Of a stretch of 64,000 nt of DNA, positions 1 through 10,400 are shown piece by piece. The notes beneath the pieces are model-generated. The model saw nothing but the letters and a program-made list of their open reading frames with translations, had not been told where the DNA came from and did no database searches. Positions within the stretch are counted from its first letter, which is position 1; each line of letters begins with the position of its first letter. The position numbers and the translations under genes are program-made. This stretch comes from Strigops habroptila (Eukaryota > Chordata > Aves > Psittaciformes > Psittacidae): positions 30,420,705 through 30,484,704 of the forward strand of contig NC_044279.2 of NCBI RefSeq assembly GCF_004027225.2, in the 5' to 3' direction.

Positions 1-278
1 AGCAATATAGTATGTGCGCAGATTTTGCAAAGTAGTTGCAAAGCTTAAACGTTGGCAGAATTGTTATATACTCAAAAGTAAGTTCTATGCACATGTACTT
101 GGAAACATTTTGAATAATGAAAAAGTTCACAAAATACAGTGTCACTATTTTTCTTAATACTGATTTTCCTGGTGAATGTTATTCTTTAATGAACAATGTA
201 TACTGGCTATTATTTGTCTGAATTAGTGTAGCATTTAAATGCCGCAAAACATCTCATTTTTCTTCTTTTATTCTCTAG
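1..278 (+). other. NRCAM: NRCAM intron, 3' part (upstream of the transmembrane exon)
   Basis: This is AT-rich intronic sequence that ends in a T/C-rich tract and the acceptor ttctctag (AG at 277-278). No exon is visible in it. The Ig and fibronectin-III exons of the gene must lie to the left of the window. Confidence 0.85.
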
Positions 279-410
279 CAATGGCAAGTCGGCAGGTAGA
301 CATCGCTACTCAAGGATGGTTCATTGGTCTTATGTGTGCTGTTGCTCTTCTGATCTTGATATTGCTAATTGTTTGCTTCATAAGGAGGAATAAAGGTGGC
401 AAATATCCAG
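279..410 (+). CDS. NRCAM: NRCAM transmembrane exon (partial gene)
   Basis: NRCAM is a single-pass L1-family adhesion molecule of neurons and glia, acting in axon guidance and in node of Ranvier and axon initial segment assembly. This 132-nt exon starts with two bases that complete a codon and then reads [17 protein letters not shown], the end of the ectodomain. A hydrophobic segment of about 21 residues follows (WFIGLMCAV to LLIVCF, roughly codons 13-33), and then the basic stop-transfer sequence [10 protein letters not shown]. The transmembrane and juxtamembrane residues match vertebrate NRCAM as I know it, almost without change. The acceptor is ttctctag (277-278) and the donor is gtaaga (411-416). 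The exon ends one base into a codon, which fits the next exon at 3293. The ATG at 281 is internal and is not a start codon. Confidence 0.96.
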
Positions 411-3292
411 GTAAGATATATAACTATGAGCGTAAAGCTTGTCTACTGGTAATCCATTAAGGCATCTCAGGTATACTGGAGAAATTAAATTTGCTGCTGG
501 TTTACATTTATGCTCTGTATATATGATAAATCAGTCTTATCATTTGGTAGGCTTGTCAGGAGCAATCTGCTATTGGTAAAAAACTGAAATCCATTTAAGT
601 GTAAGAAAAGTAGCTCTCTAGAGAGGTTTGAGCTTTGTTTGAGATATGTGGTCCTCCCACCAATATTGCACACTCCACTTTCTGAAGTCTAATGAAGATG
701 GATTTGACTCAATAAAATGAGCTGAGTTAGAATTTATTTGGTCAGAAAGTGTGGAAACGTATACCAGATCATAGCCACATTGTTACTTTAAAGTACTGGG
801 AATGCATTTCATAGGACAAATCCCTTCATACGTTATTTTGTCTTAAATACGTTACCCTCCTTAGAATCTGTGTTGTCTTCAGCCTCTGCATTTTTGCAGC
901 TAAATTTGAAGTTACTGTCCTGCAGTTAGGCTGTTTTTTCTTCTGGAAGTTTCTTCTTTATAAAAGTTTCTCAGGTTTGTTTGGGTTTGGTTTTGTTTTT
1001 TTTTTTTAGTATTAGGCCTAGGAATGGCCAAGTATAGTTTACGAATTATAATTAAAATTAGAACTACACAATGTACATCTTTTATCAAAACTCTCATTTC
1101 TCCAGGTGTACATATTGTAACAGGCATGTATGTGTGTATGTGTGCATATATGTATCTTACATACATCTTTCACCAGTCTTACAGTTCTGTTTATGTAGTA
1201 GGTCCATCGACTAAAGCTTTCTTGAAAAGGATAGTAACAACCAGTTTGCCTAGTACTGACTGATAGGATCTCAGAACAGCCATTGAAGTATGAGTGTAAA
1301 TGAATAAACTTGTAGGGGGCATCAGAGAGTAATTTGATTTTTCTTTTTCCTCTCCTAACTACAGTAGAAAGCAAAATAGCTAAATTTAATGTAAAATATT
1401 GATTTCATTAAAAAAATCTGTTCTGTATTACGACTCCAAAGGTTTAGAAATTATATAATTATCCAGACTCTAGAATGTTTATTTAAAGTCAACTCAAACT
1501 TCTTGGAAGTTTGTATTGTCAATTTGGACATGAAAAAGATGGAAGCACTTACAAAAGTACAAGAAGCAAAAATAGTCCATACTGTGCTTTAATTTCTCTC
1601 ACTTGTTTTGACCAGTGCACTTCTGAAAACTAATGTCTAAACTAGTGTCTAAACTAAAAACTTCTCATAGGCAGATCTTTACAGCTGAACCTAATATAGC
1701 AAATTATTTTTATAAGAAGATAAGATCACCTTATTAAATACAAGAATCTTACTCTGCCAAATCTGTTTGTTCTATGGAGAGAGCAAAAATTTGTAGTCAC
1801 AGCAAAAATTAAGAGAAGCTTCTGTCCCAACCACCTATGCCCATGAAGACACACTGTTACATGGTGTCGAATGATGGGCTGAAGACATCATCTTTGGTTT
1901 TTTCCAAATATTTAAATTTTTTAAAGAGAAAATGAGATTACAAAGGATGTAGGAAAAATTACTCTTTGTGGAGAGAATTGAGAAAGCAGAAGAAAAATTA
2001 GGAGAATTAAACAAGTAAAGTGATGTAAAGTGATGAAACTGAAAAGAGTAGGGAGGACTTGGAGTGAGCCACCACCTAGGAGACCATAAAACACCATTTG
2101 AGTAAAAGTGTAGAAGACAGTTGCATGCCAAGGTTGTCATTACTTTGTGAACATCCCTGCTATGCCCTTCTGTTTTTCTGCTTCTACATAATTACTAGAT
2201 GTAAGGTATTCATTTTTTAATGCACACATACGTATGTATATACACACATGTCATTGAAAATGTATTGTTGCACAGATAGTGACAAATACAAAGCACAGTT
2301 GTTAAGTCTTTTCCATAGAAATTTTAGCATGTCATCTTGAGATTGCCTATGGTTTGAATAAAGTAATAAATTATGTTAGTGTGAAATTCTAGCAGCCAGA
2401 TACATTTCAAGGTGTTATGACTTATAGCAATTATAGAGTTAGAAAATACTGTCAGGAGTGATTCATATCATCTGAAGTAACAGCACATAAGCTGATGATG
2501 TACAAATTAAGTGTGGAAATTACCAGAGAAAAAGATAAGAGACTGTATATTGGATTATATAACTGTGTCTGCTAAACAAGGGAAGGATTTGAGTAGTTGC
2601 CAGAAAAACAGAAATGAAAAGGCAAAGGGAAGCACTGCAAAGATAATTCTGGAAGTCAGTATATTATTTTACTCTGTCAAAAATCTTAACTTACAGAAAT
2701 ACATGTATTCTATAAAAAGTCTGAATTCTCAGGTGGGACCAGTTTTCTGTGTCAAAAGGCACAGTGCTACACAGGTTTTTTATAGGAACAAGTTACATGC
2801 ATGGATATATTCCCGCCAGTGAACTATGACTAAACCTATAACAAGGACATGCAAGAGGTACAATTGTGTTAAATTTAGGTTCCAGTGTAGGTGGTTTTGC
2901 TTTGCTTAACAGACCGTGCATATTTTTTGCAATGTTAGTAATTCTTAAAGAAAGCATTAAAATTCTTGGAGTCTTCATGCATGAAAAAAACCCAGAAAAT
3001 GCACAAATTGACAGTGAAAACAAGTGAATCTGGTTCAGTTTTAGCAATCAGTATGAAAGGAATATCAAGAGGAAATATGAAGCATGGACAAGTAAAACTG
3101 ATTATTCAGATTTCAATAAACAGTACCTCTATTACTACATAAGTGAAGAAATTATTCTAGTAGGAGTTTACCAACGCTTTCTCTTTAGTTCTAGAAATGA
3201 AAGGAAGAAGTTTTACTAATGCAGAATGACACATAGTATTTTGTGCTTGAATTATATAATTAATTAACACATCTTTTTCTTCAATATTTTAG
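411..3292 (+). other. NRCAM: NRCAM intron between the transmembrane and juxtamembrane exons
   Basis: This intron runs from gtaaga to tattttag. It is AT-rich non-coding DNA. A T/G-rich tract lies at about 974-1009, and alternating purine-pyrimidine (GT/AT) stretches lie near 1118-1160 and 2220-2250. Open frames here are short and match no family I recognise. Confidence 0.85.
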
Positions 3293-3371
3293 TGAAGGAA
3301 AAGGAGGATGCACATGCTGATCCAGAAATACAACCTATGAAGGAAGATGATGGAACATTTGGTGAATACAG
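3293..3371 (+). CDS. NRCAM: NRCAM juxtamembrane cytoplasmic exon
   Basis: This 79-nt exon encodes the first part of the cytoplasmic tail: V-KEKEDAHADPEIQPM, then KEDDGTFGEY. The first codon is completed with the G left by the transmembrane exon. The acceptor is caatattttag (AG 3291-3292) and the donor is gtgaga (3372 on). The exon ends with the two bases AG of a split codon. That phase-2 end sets which downstream exons can follow in frame: the microexon at 12528 (AG+G = Arg), the last exon at 13121 (AG+T = Ser), and the Gag-like exon at 5146 (AG+G = Arg). The peptide matches the conserved NRCAM tail. Confidence 0.96.
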
Positions 3372-4925
3372 GTGAGAAACTGATGTGGTTTGTCATGTTC
3401 ACTGTTCATATCACACGTACTGTACATAATATCACACTTAATAATTCAGAACTAACTTTTTTTGTGTGTTTACAAAGATTCTGTATCCAGTGTTGTATAG
3501 ATATCATTTCAACCACACCATTAGAAAAAAAAATAAATCCAAGCTTAGAATAAGCCGTTCACTAGGTGAAATCAAAGATGCAAACACAATGCTCTCAAAG
3601 TGAGTAATCTTTATTTACAGACCCATTTTCAGATAGTTAGAATACCAGATACAGTGTCTTTTCAGTTAAGGCACATTTAGCATTATGGTTTTTGAAAATA
3701 CATTTCTAACAGAAGCCTAATAAAGACAATTTTGTGTTACATGACTGGAAAACAAATGCATTTAAAATGGCTGCCGGTACTAACCCCTAATCCAGTAACA
3801 AGCAATTATATACACAGAGGTGAAGGAATGTCATACTAGAAAAGTAAACCTCCCTTTCATGTATTTCAGTACAAGATACATAGCAAGCAGCTTCAAAGCA
3901 TGCAACACAGCACTTATTCCTGGCTCCCTTTATTGTAAATGTGGTCTAGCTGAATCCAGTGGCATCAGAAAAAGCATGCCTTGGCAATCTGTTCATATAA
4001 CAATTATGAGTGTACCTTATTAAATAAGCATTATTTTAGTTGTCATTTTTTCATTAGTACAGGAAATAATGTTATTATTTTATAAATATGTCAATGCCAT
4101 TATATTTTACATGGGTGTTATAATTTTATAGTGTATTCCTGTGTCAAAAGCATTGTAAAAGCCCTTTGTTATTTTGAAGATGTGACATTTACAAATGTAT
4201 ATAGAAAAATTAGTTTTTTTTTCAAGAAGGATCTACTCTGTTGCCATAGCTTCTTCATATAAGGGAACTGTGCGTCTTGATCTGACCGCAATAGATTTAC
4301 AGTTCTGAATGCCAGAGAGCAATTTCTGTTCATTCTTCTTTAATTAAAAAAAAAAACCACAAAAAAACAAAACTCTGTTCTTAGCTTAATGAATTCAGAA
4401 TAGTATTTTATTACAGCGTTAAGTGCATATGGATTAATTAAATTCAGCTCATAAAAAGGGAAGTGTGAAGCATTATTTGGAAGCAGAGGTAAATAAGTAC
4501 TGTATAAGTTCTCCTAGGCAGTCCACTTTGTATTCTCCTTTTTTGCTCCACTGTTTTTTGGTACGTGGAACCTTCAGCAGCAGAAACTGACCTTCATACA
4601 GAACTGTACAAATAATATGACACATTTTCTCAGGCCTAGAAAAAGATTATTCAAGTCTGCTGTCATGTGTAACCTGTAGCAAGGTTTGAATGTATGTCTC
4701 CATATTTAAGTAGCTTGTGTTAATCTATAGAATCATTTAATACTTTATTAAATGTTTTTATAATGTCTTTACCCACCTCATATCTGGTGAATATGGACAG
4801 ATGCATGCCGAGCTTTCATACTTGTTCACATAAAAGAGCTCATCCTATTTAATATGCAAAAACTCCTTTCTAAAATGTATGTCTGTGTAATTAGTCTATA
4901 TTGGGCTTTCCTCTTTTTTCCTTAG
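3372..4925 (+). other. NRCAM: NRCAM intron upstream of the Gag-like insertion
   Basis: This is AT-rich non-coding intron with an A-rich run at about 4346-4372. Near its right end lies a strong pyrimidine tract, cctcttttttccttag (ending 4925). It is a possible splice acceptor and also roughly marks the left edge of the retroelement-derived block. No recognised exon was found between 3372 and 4925. Confidence 0.7.
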
Positions 4926-4926
4926 A
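4905..4926 (+). promoter_or_regulatory. Strong candidate splice acceptor upstream of the Gag-like ORF
   Basis: A long pyrimidine tract (ctttcctcttttttccttag) ends in AG at 4924-4925. Joined to the phase-2 end of the exon at 3371, it stays open for an Arg codon plus 57 codons and stops at TGA 5098-5100. It does not enter the gag frame, which is offset by one base across the A9 run at 5081-5089. Use of this site would give a short alternative tail. Confidence 0.45.
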
Positions 4927-5128
4927 GACAGGGCAGCAGCAGCAACCAGTCAGATTACAGAAGATATCTCTCTGCAGCCCAGCATCACTGCAGCCACTCA
5001 GTTCCCAGTTTGTCTGCCTCACATGGAACTGGTCATGATGCAGTGCTTCTTTCAGGAAAAAGGGTATAGGGTTTCCCTTGAAAAAAAAAGTAATTTTTGA
5101 AAGATCTAGGAATTCGAGTATTTTGAAC

Positions 5129-5146
5129 TTTTTTCATCACTTCAGG
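5129..5146 (+). promoter_or_regulatory. Candidate splice acceptor in frame with the Gag-like ORF
   Basis: A pyrimidine-rich stretch followed by cacttcag ends in AG at 5144-5145, and the exon would start at 5146 with GTCCATG. After the AG left by the NRCAM exon ending at 3371 the reading is Arg-Ser-Met, with no stop until 6986. The tract is shorter than that of the 4925 site, but it is the one that preserves the frame. Confidence 0.55.
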
Positions 5147-6988
5147 TCCATGTCTACTTGGACAGGAAAGAAACTGGACAAGGAAAAGAAAAGAAAAGGT
5201 AGCTGTGCCAGTTCTCCTGAAGCAGACCCTGTATTTACCAAAGCAAAGTCTGTGAGATCTGACAGATCCAACTTCTTCAGAAGGTCAGGGGATCAATACT
5301 CCAGCACCAGATCAGAGACCTCCTACACCAGGAGGAGGGCTAGGCAGTCTTCAGAGCTTGCAAGGGTTAGTTCTGTCTCTGCTTCCCTCTGCCGAGAGGA
5401 AAAGAGGTCAGACGAATGGAAGTACAGGCATGGCTCTAGACATCATGCTTCTGAGCAACAGATAATGGGGTTGGAGGAGGGCTCAGATTCTCAGGCAGGA
5501 CAGCCATCTCCTTTCCAGCAACCCCTCAGCTGCAACTCAATTCGTGGCTCACTGGCAAGGCAGCATTCTTCTCTCCAACACTGGTCCAGCCAGACCCCAG
5601 ACTACAGTTCAGATTCAGAAGACAATCAGAGCTCCTACCACAGGAAGGTAAGACCTTCTACTACTACTCACTTCTCTGAATCTGACAAGAATTCATTAAT
5701 GAAATCTGTAATTTTGCCTGAGTTAGCTGCTGTCTTAAAGGATGCTTTGACAGCAGCCAGACAAAGTATAACTTCTGTGGCACAGGCTAGGTCCCATTCA
5801 GTAAAACATCCCAGGGTACCAATTACAGAAGTTCCAGTGATTCCTCTAGAAGCTAGTGGGAGCAGTTCCCAAACTTTTGAGTCTGACCATATGGACAGTT
5901 TAAAAGATCAAACAGCTTCTGGGAAGGGAAAATCTGAGTCTGTCAAGGCCTTGGAGATTGAGTCATCCCCTGAAGATGGGGAAGTGTCATCTGAGTCTCC
6001 TACAGAAGACCAACAAGTACCAGATGTGCTGCGTAAATTTGACATAGAAAACCAGAATTATCTGTTCAAGCACATAAAGAGAGTGTTAATGCTAAAATCT
6101 TCCAAATCTGAATGTGCTTCAGAAGAACTGTTTCTCCCATCTGAAGAAGGCAAGGTAAATAATGCACTTCCTATCCATTCAACAGTGGAAGACCTTGTCT
6201 GTAAGATTTGGGGTAATCCTGAGGCAAAGCATGAAGCCCCAGCAGTCCTACATAAGCTCTATCCTTTTCCAGTGGATAAAGCTGCTTTGTGGGGGACCTT
6301 GCCTCAAGTAGACAGAGCATTGGTTACTGGTGGTTCTGTACTATCAATACCTGCTAATACTGATGCTTTCCCTAAAGATCTTACTGATAGAAAGGTTGAG
6401 GAAGCAATTAAAAGATCTTTCAAGCTTGTTGCAGCCCAGCTTGCAGTATCTATCTACAGCACTTATGCTTCTAGAGCGTTACTAATATGGTTGGAGGAAG
6501 AACAAGCCAGATTCAGAAAGAAATGGGTCCCATCTGGTGCCATGCAGAGGAAACACAGACTGTGTAAAATTGCAGCTAATTTTATCCATGATGCAGCTGA
6601 GGATTCTCTTAGACTCACTGTCAAAAATATGGCATGCCTCACTGTAGCCTGGAGAGCTATATGGCTACGTCCTTGGGCCTCATTGCTAGATCTAAAATGT
6701 AAACTGCTGTCTTTACCATACACAGGTGGCAAGCTATTTGGTGAATCCTTGGTCCAGATCATAAAGGATTTCTCAGAACACAAACACTTCTTACATCAGC
6801 TGAAAAAAAAGAGCTCCCTTGGAAGCTCTTCATTTTCTTATTCTCACAAGTGTCTGAGCAACTTGCGTTCTCCTCCCAAGTTTAAAGGAGGGAAGGGAAA
6901 GTATAACGTCTCACAGTCATTTCATGCCAAGTACAAAAGGACATCTCACTTTCAGAGAGACACCAGACCATCAAGAGGAACTTTCTAA
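5146..6988 (+). CDS. LAP2-alpha/DIRS Gag-like open reading frame; candidate alternative 3'-terminal exon of NRCAM
   Basis: Open for 613 codons from TCC at 5147 to TAA at 6986-6988; the frame is open back to 5039. The first ATG is at 5150 (numbering below starts there), in a weak start context. Seen: a basic cluster KKLDKEKKRK (7-16); a Ser/Arg-rich, probably disordered region to about 180; an acidic Ser-rich linker (about 265-290); then a helical C-terminal domain (about 295-545) with the DIRS Gag hallmarks YPFPVDK (371-377), LTDRKVEEAIKR (411-422), RAIWLRPW (502-509) and LPYTGGKLFG (522-531); and a basic Arg/Lys/Ser tail. There is no zinc knuckle. Known: the alpha-specific exon of TMPO (LAP2-alpha) and an isoform exon of ZNF451 in mammals derive from DIRS gag. 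Inferred: an acceptor at 5129-5145 (cttttttcatcacttcag) is phase-matched to the NRCAM exon ending at 3371, giving FGEY-R-SMSTW. A stand-alone LAP2-alpha-like gene starting at 5150 is the alternative. Homology is confident; the splicing is not shown. Confidence 0.8.
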
Positions 6989-7120
6989 GATTTGCGTCCT
7001 CCTTTCTCAGAAACTGGTCAGGGTGAAAGACTTGGAAATTTATACTGAATAGCCTTCAATATTTCTGACAAGAAAGTTCATTGCTTAGAAAATTAGTTGT
7101 TTTAAAATAAGATTGAAATT

Positions 7121-7126
7121 ATTAAA
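7121..7126 (+). terminator. Variant poly(A) signal ATTAAA downstream of the Gag-like ORF
   Basis: ATTAAA lies 133 bases after the gag stop codon. A G/T-containing stretch (ggggaggtttctgtc) follows about 60 bases later. Another ATTAAA is at 7592-7597. No AATAAA occurs between the stop codon and about 10 kb. Either variant signal could end a transcript that uses the Gag-like terminal exon; neither is proven. Confidence 0.3.
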
Positions 7127-7213
7127 ATACTTAAATCTTAATGACTAATTAAGATGTTCTAGAGAAGTCATAGCTCTCAATTTTAGGGGAGGTTTCTGTC
7201 ACATTCAATTTCT

Positions 7214-7438
7214 ATGCTTCTCAGTGTTGTTGGGATGGCTTGGACTTGTTTTGCAGTTTTGCGCTCTTCAACGTCATCAAAGAGCATACTTTCTGCAGAA
7301 CCAGCCAACATCAGATTTTCCTGCCATATCGATCTAACAAAGGAATTAATGCTTAAGGAAATGCAGGTGCTTCAGGAACCACAGAATGAACGGGTACACT
7401 ATGTCCCTGTGACTGGAGGAATACGCACTTTTACATAA
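7214..7438 (+). pseudogene. Possible decayed start of a DIRS reverse-transcriptase frame
   Basis: A 74-codon open frame lies about 225 bases after the gag stop codon, where the RT gene of a DIRS element would be expected. Its end (LTKELMLKEMQVLQ, later VPVTGG) recalls the segment before the first RT motif in DIRS elements, which runs like L-x-x-E-x-Q-x-L-L then A-I-x-x-V-P. The match is weak. No RT motif follows and the neighbouring frames are closed. It may be chance similarity. Confidence 0.25.
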
Positions 7439-7440
7439 TG

Positions 7441-10400
7441 AGGGAAAACAGCACCTCTGTAGCTAACTGCAGTACAATCCCAGTGGTTTCCTGAGTTGTA
7501 GAAGACTGAGATAGCAAATTGTGGACAGTCAATGCTTATACCAAGAAACTGCAAGAAATACAAGAAGTACCACAAGTGTGTGTTTATTTAAATTAAAATT
7601 AAAGATTATCTAGAGCTCCAGTTCAGGTCAGTGTATAAAACAGCCTAGATTTTCACGCTGGGCCCTAAATCAAGAGAAATTAAGAAATTTCTGTAGAAGA
7701 CCTGTAGATTCGTGGGTAGGGAGTGACTGCGAGCATTCATTTCTTAGTTAACTTCACAGGAAGTATGAAAGTCTGGCATCTCATTGCAGTCTGCAAAATG
7801 TTCTCAAGAAGATCAATCAGGGCAAGGCAACTGCAGTAGTAGGACTGCTAGTGCAGTAACACAGTATGTTTGCATATTGTGTTGAATTATTTTGCCTTTT
7901 TCCTTCAACATTCTGACACAATATTTTTCCTATAAATTTTTGGATATGCTATGAGAAACTTTCTGGAAATGGTTGGTGAAGAGTTCTGTGATTGCTGGAT
8001 AATCTATTACTCTTCCTTCTTATTCTGGGTTGATTAACAATGAAAATATAATTAGTAACTACAATAGTATTTTTTTTCCTCTTGTAGTTATTCAAGTTCT
8101 ATTGCGGCTTAGGTGTGTTTCCAGGGGGACGTCGCAATGTTTTGTGCCTCAGCACTGTAAATCTGAGCTTGGTCCCCTCTCATGCAAGAGATTATGTCAG
8201 TGAACTGCGTTAAGAATTCTTGTATCTGAATAGTCCGATTGATCTGGCAGTGTTGTTATTGTTTCCTCATTTACACACACATGCTTTCTTTAACACTTAT
8301 TTTAATTGTTGAACATGTGTCACTACTTTTTAAATAAGTGCTTTGATTTTCCTTTGTATATATTCTAGCAGAAATAGCAAATGTGGAAAGTTGGTTGAAT
8401 TTCTCTAAAGCAGATTTTTCTTTAAAATTTTCACAAGGAGTTGGTCAGATTTTTTGACTAACAACAGCTTTTTCAACCCATTGCTATTTAAAGCCAGAGC
8501 TTAATCTCCCAGTTTTTCCGTCTTCTGCCAGGATTGAAGATAGAGTTTTACAGATGCTGAAGAAAAAAAGAGTCAGAAAACTAGTATAGATGTGCCTATG
8601 GTTTAGCTAGATGAGAAATAGTAAAATGTGTTGAAGTCTGGATTGATTCGGGAAAGCATTTTTCACCTGCACAATCCTGTCAATTTAGGAGCATGAGCAG
8701 AAACCTGTTAGGTGTTAGGGCAGAGGTTCTCCTGGATCATGCAGGGCAGCCCTGGTATAAGGTACTTCTGTGGCTTTATGTGACTGCTTATACTTAAACA
8801 TTTCTGGGCTGTTCACCTGAGGGCACAGAAGAAGGAATTTACTGCCAACAGTTTTCATCTTCTGCATCCTCCTGCGTCCAATAGCCGAGAATGCTTTAGC
8901 CATTTTGTTTGGTTTATGCTGCCTTTCTTCTGACAGTTGTGTTATAAGGAAAAGTAGTATATTGCTAACCATATATTGAGTCTTTTTGCATGTCCATGAA
9001 TGTGGCAAAGTTTGGTGGGAACTAGTTGCCTGCTGGACTGCAGAGCCATCGTAAAACTGTCCTCCCCATTCTGACTGGTTGCTGCATGTACCCATATCTA
9101 AGGAAGAAAAATTGAAAGGTTGAAAGAAGAAAGGACATTTCAAGGTACATATTTTTTCAATAACTGATGAGCTTGTGAAATGGAATTACTTTTTTAAAAA
9201 AATAAGTTTGTACTTTGCACTTACACATTATTGTCACGTCCGTACTTTCATCTCTTAACCATTAGCTGTAAGCTTGATATGTTTCATTAAACTAAGAAGA
9301 AAAAGAAACACATATTCACGCATTAGCAATTGTTCATTTAAAATACTTTAATCATGCTTTTAGAATATGCTTTGACATTAAATCTGTTCTTACTAAAAGG
9401 GCAAGAAATGTGTGTGGTATCTACGAGTACTTACCAAAATGACTTCTACGTGTCAGTCTTCATTGAGAAACTTTCATCCTTAAAAAGCTACTAGTATGGA
9501 ATTTATTTGTAAGACAACAAATAGTAAAAGTATCACTACACTTAACTTTCATGGCTGTCTAATCTAAATATAGAACCTATACCCATTCTCACTTCTTGTT
9601 TTGTTTCCTGCCACTACTTGTTGTTTCACTATTAATTCTATGTACTGCATACATGACACTTTTCAAAAACTTCAGTTTTCCACTATAATCTTAGTCAACC
9701 CAATTTGTACTCTATTTTTTATTTCATGATATTACACTAAGTAAGTATAAAAGTCAGCAAGCAAAACCACAAACAAAAACTGAAAGTAATTGCAATCTAT
9801 CCTGGTTGCATTTTGGAATAGTTTTATGAACAATTGTAAGCAAGATTAGCAAATCTTGCAGATACTGTGTCAAAATTTATGGCTTTGACATGTTTTTGTA
9901 ATATAGTATTATATATTCTACAGCCTAAAGTGTTCAATAGTTCTTTAGGCATCCATATTAATAATGCAATTTGGCTTTTGCAGTTTGCTTCTTGGCAGCA
10001 AACAGAAAATATATTCATTTCCCTAGAGTCCTTTCTCAATTTTGCACCTCCAGGGTAAGAAAGTGCTGTCCAAAACATTGATATCTTTACTTTTTTTCTC
10101 TCTCTCCTGCTTGTTTTCTGTTGGGTTTGTTTTTTGTTTTTTTTCTTTCTTCCTTGATTTCTTTCCCTTCCACCCAAAACATTGTATTCATCTAATACAA
10201 GAGTCATAAGCCAGTTTGATAAAGAATAAATAGTACCACGGCGTATGTTTCCTTTGCCTGAACAAGGAGGGGAAAGCACCCTGGATAATCCCACTTGTTC
10301 TTCCACTGCCAGAGGTTTGGCAGAACTTCTTTCTGGACTTGAATAATGCAAAAAGGGAGGGAATCCCGAGGTTCAGATTTGATTTTGTATCTGCTGTAAT

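Larger units (their letters stand above)
4926..7440 (+). mobile_element. DIRS-type retrotransposon-derived block (gag intact, remainder lost or decayed)
   Basis: The block is defined by the Gag-like open frame ending at 6988. A Ser-rich stretch with similar composition lies upstream (4926-5065, open in another frame), and a weak trace that could be reverse-transcriptase N-terminal sequence lies at about 7214-7438. DIRS elements normally encode Gag, reverse transcriptase/RNase H and a tyrosine recombinase. Here no RT active-site motif, recombinase or terminal repeat is recognisable, so the element cannot move by itself. Both limits are approximate, because no target-site duplication or terminal repeat can be seen. 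DIRS elements are rare and inactive in birds but abundant in turtles, amphibians and fish, so the insertion is probably old. Confidence 0.6.

Noticed and set aside
4926..5100. Programmed frameshift at the A9 run (5081-5089) linking the 4925 acceptor frame to gag
   Set aside because: Linking them would need a skip of one base. No known stimulating structure is visible, and the in-frame acceptor at 5145 is a simpler explanation.
5078..5149. Start of the Gag-like protein at the TTG at 5078
   Set aside because: TTG is not a plausible vertebrate start here. The frame is merely open back to 5039. The first ATG is at 5150, and an acceptor at 5145 explains the coding start better.
6463..6783. 106-codon minus-strand open frame
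   Set aside because: It lies fully inside the Gag-like coding region and is its antisense shadow.
8715..9143. 142-codon minus-strand open frame in the NRCAM intron
   Set aside because: No family resemblance, no promoter or splice context, and composition as expected by chance.
9824..10351. 175-codon minus-strand open frame in the NRCAM intron
   Set aside because: It runs through a low-complexity Lys/Arg/Gln stretch (complement of a T-rich tract) and resembles no protein family.
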